Assembly: GCA_964431655.1 (NCBI GenBank)
Contig: CAYSKJ010000113.1
Span: 1-10,713, forward strand
DNA length: 10,713 nucleotides
Reading direction: 5' to 3'
Source: CAYMEV01 sp964431655 [NCBI: uncultured bacterium]
Lineage (GTDB): Bacteria > CAYMEV01
The notes beneath the pieces are model-generated. The model was not told the DNA's origin. It searched no databases and saw only the letters and a list, made by a program, of their open reading frames with translations. The translations under genes were made by a program, and so were the position numbers. Of this stretch, positions 1 through 4,923 are shown one piece after another (the first letter of the stretch is position 1; every line of letters starts with the position of its first letter).

Positions 1-1
1 A

Positions 2-646
2 TTTGCTTTACCAGGATATAATCAAATATTGCTTGGACTTGTTACATTAGTTATAGGTTCAGCATTCCTTCTAAGACATAATCTCAAATATGCAATTCTG
101 TTACTCACTCCAATTATAATGCTTTTTTTTGCTTCTGCCTTAAGATTATATCCTATAGGTGGTGAGCCGACAATTATTGCTGGAAGATTGGTGCTTTTCA
201 CCCATCCGATTCTATCCATAATAATTGGATTTGGCTGTTTTAATCGCTGGATGAATATTCGCTCTATTACCAGGATTTTCGGTTTGATCGCTGCAATTTT
301 AATTGTTTTTTTTACATTCTCTAGAATTCCTGAATACACTGAGATATCACTGCTGAATGTAAGGCAGGCTGTAATTTATCTGCAGGACAATATTGAACCT
401 GATGATGATGTTTATACAACTGGTCTTATATGGTCTCCAGTTAAATACTATCTCTACAGGTATGGCATGCATGATTTTCAGTCCCTTGGTTATGATATTC
501 CATTCGGACATGCAGAAAGAACATCATGGCTTATACATTATTATGGTGATACAGAAATGGCCTTTTCTTCAGCACAGATACTGGGAACTATTGAAGAACA
601 TACTGAATTTGATGCTGTTGGCATCTTTAAGATTAGCCCTCCATAG
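2..646 (+). CDS. Membrane glycosyltransferase-like protein, C-terminal part (5' end outside window)
   Basis: The reading frame is open to the left edge, so the true start lies upstream; a TTG at 29 is not needed as a start. About 215 residues are visible. The first ~110 form four hydrophobic spans, including a stretch where a Tyr-Pro pair is followed by Gly-Arg-Leu and a Pro-containing helix. That pattern is common in GT39-like (GT-C) glycosyltransferases that use polyprenyl-phosphate sugars. The remaining ~100 residues are soluble (start VRQAVIYLQDNIEPDD) and resemble the extracytoplasmic tail of such enzymes. It would act in the inner membrane with its active site outside, but the catalytic first loop is beyond the window, so activity cannot be judged. 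The gene is clearly more AT-rich than everything right of position 958, as polysaccharide-cluster genes often are. The general class is moderately sure; the substrate is unknown. Confidence 0.6.
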   Translation, partial: FALPGYNQILLGLVTLVIGSAFLLRHNLKYAILLLTPIIMLFFASALRLYPIGGEPTIIAGRLVLFTHPILSIIIGFGCFNRWMNIRSITRIFGLIAAILIVFFTFSRIPEYTEISLLNVRQAVIYLQDNIEPDDDVYTTGLIWSPVKYYLYRYGMHDFQSLGYDIPFGHAERTSWLIHYYGDTEMAFSSAQILGTIEEHTEFDAVGIFKISPP

Positions 647-909
647 TTTTATGGTTCAGACTGTTTATATCTATTAATTCTATTCCATCTATAATGCGTG
701 GTAAAAGGCCATATGCTTCATTGTGTTGCACCTCGAATTGTAATACGCCGCATTCTTGTGGGTTTGCACGCCTTGCCTCTAGGCCTTTTTACAAAGACAT
801 TTCAATATTTTGAATTTTTACGAAAGCATCATACATAATACATTTCATCTGTGTTTGTAATTGCTTATTGAGTATAGGTCCGTGCATTTTTACTTTCCAT
901 TTACACCTT
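647..909. other. AT-rich stretch with no convincing gene
   Basis: About 260 bases separate the stop of the left gene from the broken glycosyltransferase. The only open frames are short and unrecognisable: a minus-strand frame of about 50 codons near 637-786 without a start codon, and a minus-strand frame at 789-989 that begins inside the glycosyltransferase fragment. No tRNA, clear promoter or strong terminator is seen. A GCC/GGC mini-stem just before a T run near 775-791 has only three base pairs. One spaced inverted repeat is listed separately. Confidence 0.6.
701..792. repeat. Spaced imperfect inverted repeat
   Basis: GTAAAAGGCC at 701-710 is matched in inverted orientation by GGCCTTTTTAC at 782-792, differing by one extra A/T pair. 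The 71-base spacer holds no further clear stem that I could find. It could be the remnant ends of a small mobile element or chance in AT-rich DNA. No flanking direct repeat was identified. Confidence 0.3.
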
Positions 910-1197
910 TTATCTTTCAAATTTCCTATTATAATTTGATAATGAGGAATATATATTGAGACAGGCATCGATGCCCGAGGCAAAGGCACGGGCCAGTCCG
1001 AGGTTGGCGGTATGCCTTACAAGATGGTCAATACCCATGGATATGGCTTTAGCGGATGTGTTATCAGCAGAGCCGTCATCCACCAGGAGCCATTCAACCC
1101 TGTCAAAGCCCTCAACCTTGCGCGGAAGTTCGGAAAGGACTGCATGGATGGTCTTTTCTTCATTATAGGCCGGAATCTGTATTATCAGCTTCTTCAT
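910..1197 (-). pseudogene. Family 2 glycosyltransferase, 3'-truncated
   Basis: The product starts MKKLIIQIPAYNEEKTI, the classic N-terminus of a GT-A fold family 2 glycosyltransferase of the dolichol/undecaprenyl-phosphate sugar synthase type. The nucleotide-binding DDGS is at residues 40-43 and NLGLARAFASGIDACL at 65-80. Intact relatives continue directly into a helix and the metal-binding acidic motif. Here homology stops at residue 80 (about position 958), followed by 15 unrelated AT-rich residues and a stop. Only about a quarter to a third of a usual ~300-residue enzyme remains, without the DxD-type motif or acceptor half, so it should be inactive. The ATG at 1197 is preferred over an upstream one at 1251 because homology begins there and a good promoter ends between them. 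The upstream Shine-Dalgarno is weak. Gene identity is strong; the cause of truncation is inferred. Confidence 0.8.
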
Positions 1198-1222
1198 AAT
1201 TATTAGCTTGCCTGCAGGATTT

Positions 1223-1251
1223 ATAATAATATCTGCTGTTATAAAAATCAA
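1223..1251 (-). promoter_or_regulatory. Sigma70-type promoter for the truncated glycosyltransferase
   Basis: Read on the minus strand, TTGATT (1251-1246) is followed after exactly 17 bases by TATTAT (1228-1223). Initiation near 1216 would leave a leader of about 19 bases before the ATG at 1197. The AT-rich background raises the chance of a coincidental match, but spacing and position fit well. Confidence 0.5.
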
Positions 1252-1295
1252 ATATAAAAAAAATCAGGAAAAACCTTAAAAAAAATTCAAACCTA

Positions 1296-1324
1296 TTGAA
1301 TAAAAAGAAAAATGGTGCTATAAA
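1296..1324 (+). promoter_or_regulatory. Extended -10 promoter for the 1346 gene
   Basis: TTGAAT (1296-1301), a 17-base spacer and TATAAA (1319-1324) are preceded by TGC (1316-1318), which makes an extended -10 element. Transcription would begin near 1331, leaving about 15 bases that contain the AAAAAAGG ribosome-binding sequence before the ATG at 1346. Confidence 0.6.
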
Positions 1325-1345
1325 TAAAAGGAAAAAAGGCATAAT

Positions 1346-2920
1346 ATGAAAAGATACCTGTGGTTCTTTCTGCTTATTGTCATGCTCATCCTGCTTAACC
1401 CGGCAAAGTTCAAGGAGATTGACGAGTATAACTATTACTGGGTAACGGACAGCCTGTTTTCGGGGAAGGGTATAACCATACACCAGGGGCTCCTGCTGGG
1501 GATAAGGAATAACAGGCAGGGGCAGTTCTTTTACGGAAAGGAGGGAAAGGAGGGCTTTTACAGCCCCTACGGGCCTTTCTTGAGCTTTGCAAATTTTCCC
1601 GTTTATTATATCTCCCACCTGCTTTCAAGATACCTGGGCCTTGATAATGCCAGAAGGGAGGTACTTCTATGGTACAGCTCCATAATGCTCAACGGCGTTT
1701 TGATGGCCGTTCTGATCTACCTGCTGTATTTCCTGCACGGAAGGAACGGGGGGGATGAAAGGAGCCCGGCCATGGGCTTTATTGCTGCAGGTTCTCTGCT
1801 TTTATACTACAGCCAGACCTTCTATGCGGATATTCTTCTCTCCTTCCTGGTGCTTATAAGCTTTCTTTTCCTGCTTTCAAGGAAAGAGGAGACCTATTAT
1901 TTCCTTGCAGGCTTTTTTTTCGGGCTTTCCCTGGTTACAAAGATAAACTCGGTTATATTCGCCCCATGCTTTGTATTGTATCTGTGGCTGGAGGAAAGGG
2001 ACAGAAGAGTGCTCTTAAAGAGGCTCTTTATGTTCTTTCTGCCCGTTTTCTTCTTTGTCATGTTTTACTTAAACTACAATTATGTGAGGTTCGGAAGCCT
2101 CTTTGACTTCGGATACCCTGAGAGGGATGAGTTCGGGGAAAGCATGAATGTCTTTGTGGCTAATCCCTTCAGGGGGCTTTTTGCCATGCTTTTTTCGCCG
2201 GGCAAGGGGGTAATATTCTACTTTCCCGTAATACTGCTTTACCTGGTCAATATAAAGAGGTTCCTTGAAAAGAGGAGAAGCATTACGCTTTTCACCCTGT
2301 CGGTGATGGCGGTTTCCTTGGTCTTTTACTCCTTCTGGAAGCATTATGAGGGAGGGACCTGCTTCGGAAGCAGGTTCCTTGCAACAGGGGTCCTGATGGT
2401 GCTTTTCAATATTGCAGTGGCGGGGGATCTAAGAAAGACCCTTTTTGATACCAGTATGAAGAGGTATGTTTTCCTGTTCCTGGCAACAGCTGGGATTGTC
2501 GTGAACCTGGGAGGCTCTCTGGTGGACTTTTCCTATTATTCCATTAATATTGACGGCCATTACTATACGGGGCCCGATGACCCGGATATAAAGAGGCAGG
2601 TCCCCGAGCATCTGTGGAAGTTTGCGGGGGACTACAATACAGGGTTCAGCCCCTTCTTCGGGATGTACGGCTATCTGATAAAGAATGCAGTGGATCTGGG
2701 AAAGATTTCAAGATGCGGACAGGCCGGGGATTATGACCGGCTTTATATTGCATCCTTTGAATATGACTGCTTTGGCAGGGATATGGACATCTCCCCGGTG
2801 AATTTTTATAAAAGCGGGATAAAGACCGGGGACATGCTGATAATATATATCTATTCAGTCCTTGTCTTTATGGCTGTATTGCTCATTTCCAAGAGAATCC
2901 TTCTGGTTCTGAGCAGGTGA
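1346..2920 (+). CDS. GT-C type membrane glycosyltransferase (GT39/PMT-like)
   Basis: A 524-residue polytopic membrane protein with roughly ten or eleven hydrophobic spans. The first helix (about 4-18) leads into an acidic Asp26-Glu27-Tyr28 motif at the start of the first extracytoplasmic loop, where GT-C enzymes carry their catalytic acid. Two further motifs are typical of bacterial GT39-like proteins: SPGKG at 284-288 before a helix, and EGGTCFGSRF at 335-344, a variant of the usual Gly-Gly...Phe-Gly-x-Arg. A soluble segment (about 410-480) precedes a last helix. The family transfers a sugar from a polyprenyl-phosphate carrier to a lipid or protein acceptor on the outer face of the inner membrane; the substrate here is unknown. 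The ATG has an AAAGG ribosome-binding site about seven bases upstream and a strong promoter. It is divergent from the broken family 2 glycosyltransferase, which may once have made its polyprenyl-phosphate sugar donor (inference). Confidence 0.75.
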   Translation: MKRYLWFFLLIVMLILLNPAKFKEIDEYNYYWVTDSLFSGKGITIHQGLLLGIRNNRQGQFFYGKEGKEGFYSPYGPFLSFANFPVYYISHLLSRYLGLDNARREVLLWYSSIMLNGVLMAVLIYLLYFLHGRNGGDERSPAMGFIAAGSLLLYYSQTFYADILLSFLVLISFLFLLSRKEETYYFLAGFFFGLSLVTKINSVIFAPCFVLYLWLEERDRRVLLKRLFMFFLPVFFFVMFYLNYNYVRFGSLFDFGYPERDEFGESMNVFVANPFRGLFAMLFSPGKGVIFYFPVILLYLVNIKRFLEKRRSITLFTLSVMAVSLVFYSFWKHYEGGTCFGSRFLATGVLMVLFNIAVAGDLRKTLFDTSMKRYVFLFLATAGIVVNLGGSLVDFSYYSINIDGHYYTGPDDPDIKRQVPEHLWKFAGDYNTGFSPFFGMYGYLIKNAVDLGKISRCGQAGDYDRLYIASFEYDCFGRDMDISPVNFYKSGIKTGDMLIIYIYSVLVFMAVLLISKRILLVLSR

Positions 2921-2947
2921 CTTAGCTCAGAAACCGATTTAAAATTA

Positions 2948-2979
2948 TTGAACAATCCCGGGTTAAAAGTTAGTATAAT
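2948..2979 (+). promoter_or_regulatory. Promoter for leaderless dapF transcript
   Basis: A perfect TATAAT at 2974-2979 ends six bases before the dapF ATG at 2986, so initiation seven bases downstream of the -10 would fall on the A of the start codon. TTGAAC at 2948-2953 lies upstream. Its spacing to TATAAT is a long 20 bases, though 17 to the overlapping TAGTAT (2971-2976). No Shine-Dalgarno sequence lies between the -10 and the ATG, unlike the next two genes. A CCCGGG palindrome lies between -35 and -10. Confidence 0.55.
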
Positions 2980-2985
2980 ACTGGT

Positions 2986-3738
2986 ATGGAATTTATAAAA
3001 GCACAGGCAAACGGTAATGATTTTATAATAGTCGGAAAGGGCGATTATGCTGAAGCTGATGCTTCTTTACTGTGCGACAGGCACTACGGCATAGGGGCTG
3101 ACGGAGTGCTTTTATGGGAGAAAAGAGATAAAGGCTATTTTATGGAGATAATTAATGCCGACGGCACAAAAAGCAGTATCTGTGTTAACGGCCTGAGGGT
3201 CCTGGGAAAATATCTGATGGATATTGAAAATAGCAGATGTATTGAGATATTTACCCAGGCGGGCAGGGCGGTTGTGGAAAGGCACGGGAGGGATATTGAT
3301 GCCGTGGTGGGGCTTGTATGCCGGGCCAGCGAAGAAAGGAGGCTGTTGATTGAGGAAAGGGAGTTTGATATCAGTTATTATCACCTGAACAATCATCACG
3401 GGCTCTATTTCGGAAAATGGGAAGAAGGGGATTTTTACAGGTATGCAGGAAGACTGCAGGAGGTTTTGAAGGCAAATATCAGCTTTGTAAAAAAGACAGG
3501 GGACGGCAGGTATTATGCCATGGTATGGGAAAGGGGGGCAGGCTTTACCCTGAGCTGCGGAAGCGCGGCCATGGCAGTGTTCTACCATCTGGAAAAGAGG
3601 TTCGGGGCAGAAAGCGCCTGTATTGAGATGCCGGGGGGCCTGTTCATGCTTTTCAGGGAAAAGGAAGGTGTAAGGATAAGGGGCGGAGCTGAGATCGTCT
3701 TTTCAGGAAGAATTAAGGAGGAAAGCCATGGAATATGA
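2986..3738 (+). CDS. dapF: Diaminopimelate epimerase, divergent
   Basis: Interconverts LL- and meso-diaminopimelate in the cytoplasm, feeding lysine synthesis and peptidoglycan cross-links. The 250 residues carry the family landmarks: NGNDF at 9-13, CDRHYGIGADG at 30-40, first catalytic Cys66 in a CVNG context, Asn136, Asn164, Glu182-Arg183, and second catalytic Cys191 in SCGS. Both cysteines of the two-base mechanism are present. Several normally strict positions vary: CGNG is CVNG, GNPH is NNHH (135-138), the GET before the second cysteine is GFT, and CGT is CGS. It is also about 20 residues shorter than the usual ~270. It could be a fast-evolving genuine DapF or a relative with altered substrate. 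The start fits homology despite no ribosome-binding site. Its stop lies inside the next gene, which overlaps it by 11 bp. Confidence 0.88.
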   Translation: MEFIKAQANGNDFIIVGKGDYAEADASLLCDRHYGIGADGVLLWEKRDKGYFMEIINADGTKSSICVNGLRVLGKYLMDIENSRCIEIFTQAGRAVVERHGRDIDAVVGLVCRASEERRLLIEEREFDISYYHLNNHHGLYFGKWEEGDFYRYAGRLQEVLKANISFVKKTGDGRYYAMVWERGAGFTLSCGSAAMAVFYHLEKRFGAESACIEMPGGLFMLFREKEGVRIRGGAEIVFSGRIKEESHGI

Positions 3739-4018
3739 TGATATATTTCCGCAGGAGAACGAGGACAGCCAGTACCTGGATAAAATCCAGAAGCTCAAGG
3801 ATGTCTTTATAAAACTGATTGACGAGTCCGATGAGGTGAGGGAGCTTCTGGCGGAGCTCGCCACCCGGGATGTGACCCCCTGCCTGGTGGTGGAGATAAG
3901 CGTGCTGTTTCTGGACAGGATAAGGAAGAAAGCGGGCATGGGTCAGGATACAGGCTTTACGAAGAAGGATATAGAATTTCTTAAATCTATAAATATTGAG
4001 ATAAAAGAGGAAAGATAA
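3728..4018 (+). CDS. Small protein of unknown function between dapF and folD
   Basis: Encodes 96 residues that I do not recognise. The product is acidic at the N-terminus (MEYDDIFPQENEDSQYLDKI), apparently mostly helical, without a signal peptide, membrane span or metal-binding cysteine pair. A central LATRDVTPCLVVEISVLF stretch is the most hydrophobic part. The gene is very likely real: a near-perfect AAGGAGG (3715-3721) sits six bases before the ATG, the start overlaps dapF by 11 bp, and the stop overlaps the folD start by one base (TAATG). Base and codon use match its neighbours. Co-translation with dapF and folD suggests a cytoplasmic housekeeping or regulatory role, but nothing in the sequence shows which. 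Confidence 0.75.
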   Translation: MEYDDIFPQENEDSQYLDKIQKLKDVFIKLIDESDEVRELLAELATRDVTPCLVVEISVLFLDRIRKKAGMGQDTGFTKKDIEFLKSINIEIKEER

Positions 4019-4923
4019 TGATACTGGACGGCAATCTTGTGGCAGGGAAGATAAGGGAGCAGATTAGGCGGGAGGTTGAGGAGACCGGGGGAAGGAAGCC
4101 CGGCCTGGCTGTTGTTATTGCTGGAGATGACCCGAGATCCCGGGTCTATGTAAGGAGCAAGGAAAGGGCTGCAAAAAAGGCGGGTTTTCATAGCAGGGTG
4201 GTGGAGATACCCGGGGGAAGCAAACCGGGAAATTTACGGGGAGAGATAGAAGAGCTGAACAGGGATGACAGTATTGACGGCATACTGGTACAGATACCCC
4301 TGCCCGGGGAATACGATGAAGGGGAGATAATAAGCCTGATATCCCCACAAAAGGATGTGGACGGTCTCCACCCTTTCAATCTGGGAAGGCTGGTGAGGGG
4401 CGAAAAGGGGCATGTGCCCTGCACGCCCAATGGTATAATAAGGCTGATGGATGAATACGGGATTGAGATAAAGTCAAAGAGGGTCCTTATTGTGGGAAGG
4501 AGCAATATTGTAGGAAAACCCCTGTTCCATCTTTTTTTAAGGAGGGACGCCACAGTGACAGTGGCCCATACCAGGACCCTGGGGCTTGACAGGCTCATGC
4601 TTGAGGCGGAGATACTGGTAAGCGCCGTGGGAAAGCCCTTTATCATAAAGAAGGGCATGGTTAAAAAGGGTGCTATACTGGTGGATGTGGGGATAAATAC
4701 CCTTTCAAGGGATGAATACGGCAGATTCAGGGAGATAGACGAAGACCGGGAAAGGGAGTTTGAAAAGAAGGGATATACCATTGTGGGGGACATGGATTAT
4801 GATGGGCTTTTTGAAGATGCTGGCTATATTACCCCCGTTCCCGGCGGGGTCGGCCCTCTGACGGTGGCCATGCTCCTTGAGAATACTTTGGATTCCTACA
4901 GGGAAAGGACAGCTATTTCTTAA
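4018..4923 (+). CDS. folD: Bifunctional methylenetetrahydrofolate dehydrogenase/cyclohydrolase
   Basis: Catalyses NADP-dependent oxidation of 5,10-methylene-tetrahydrofolate and hydrolysis of the methenyl product to 10-formyl-tetrahydrofolate, supplying one-carbon units for purines and initiator tRNA. The 301 residues match the usual family length (~280-300). Seen in order: YVRSK at 44-48 with catalytic Lys48, QIPLP at 92-96, KDVDG at 112-116 with the conserved Asp115, the Rossmann motif GRSNIVGKP at 160-168, and the family signature PGGVGPLT at 275-282. All key residues are intact, so it should be active. AGAGG at 4006-4010 is seven bases before the ATG, which overlaps the previous stop by one base. 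The last 11 bases overlap the convergent minus-strand gene that ends at 4913. Confidence 0.97.
   Translation: MILDGNLVAGKIREQIRREVEETGGRKPGLAVVIAGDDPRSRVYVRSKERAAKKAGFHSRVVEIPGGSKPGNLRGEIEELNRDDSIDGILVQIPLPGEYDEGEIISLISPQKDVDGLHPFNLGRLVRGEKGHVPCTPNGIIRLMDEYGIEIKSKRVLIVGRSNIVGKPLFHLFLRRDATVTVAHTRTLGLDRLMLEAEILVSAVGKPFIIKKGMVKKGAILVDVGINTLSRDEYGRFREIDEDREREFEKKGYTIVGDMDYDGLFEDAGYITPVPGGVGPLTVAMLLENTLDSYRERTAIS

Noticed and set aside
637-786. Minus-strand open frame of about 50 codons, ending in a stop antisense to the left gene
   Set aside because: It has no start codon and no family resemblance, and its length is within chance. Kept only as a possible protein remnant.
768-792. Possible intrinsic terminator (GCC/GGC stem before a T run)
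   Set aside because: The stem is only three base pairs, too weak to support a call.
789-989. Minus-strand frame of 66 codons near the breakpoint
   Set aside because: It begins in another frame inside the glycosyltransferase fragment and runs into AT-rich DNA, with no recognisable motif or ribosome-binding site.
1255-1295. A-rich tract with an AGG/CCT mini-hairpin resembling a minus-strand terminator
   Set aside because: The stem is three base pairs and no minus-strand gene ends there. The tract is better explained as AT-rich promoter DNA.
1163-1618. Minus-strand frame of 151 codons across the divergent promoter region
   Set aside because: It is antisense to the 1346 gene and in a different frame from the glycosyltransferase fragment. 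The Phe/Lys-rich stretch only reflects the A/T tracts.
2954-2973. CCCGGG palindrome between the dapF -35 and -10 as a repressor operator
   Set aside because: A six-base palindrome with imperfect flanks is too short to claim an operator.
4188-4793. Minus-strand frame of 201 codons opposite folD
   Set aside because: It is antisense to an unmistakable folD, and its serine-rich composition is typical of a reverse-strand artefact.
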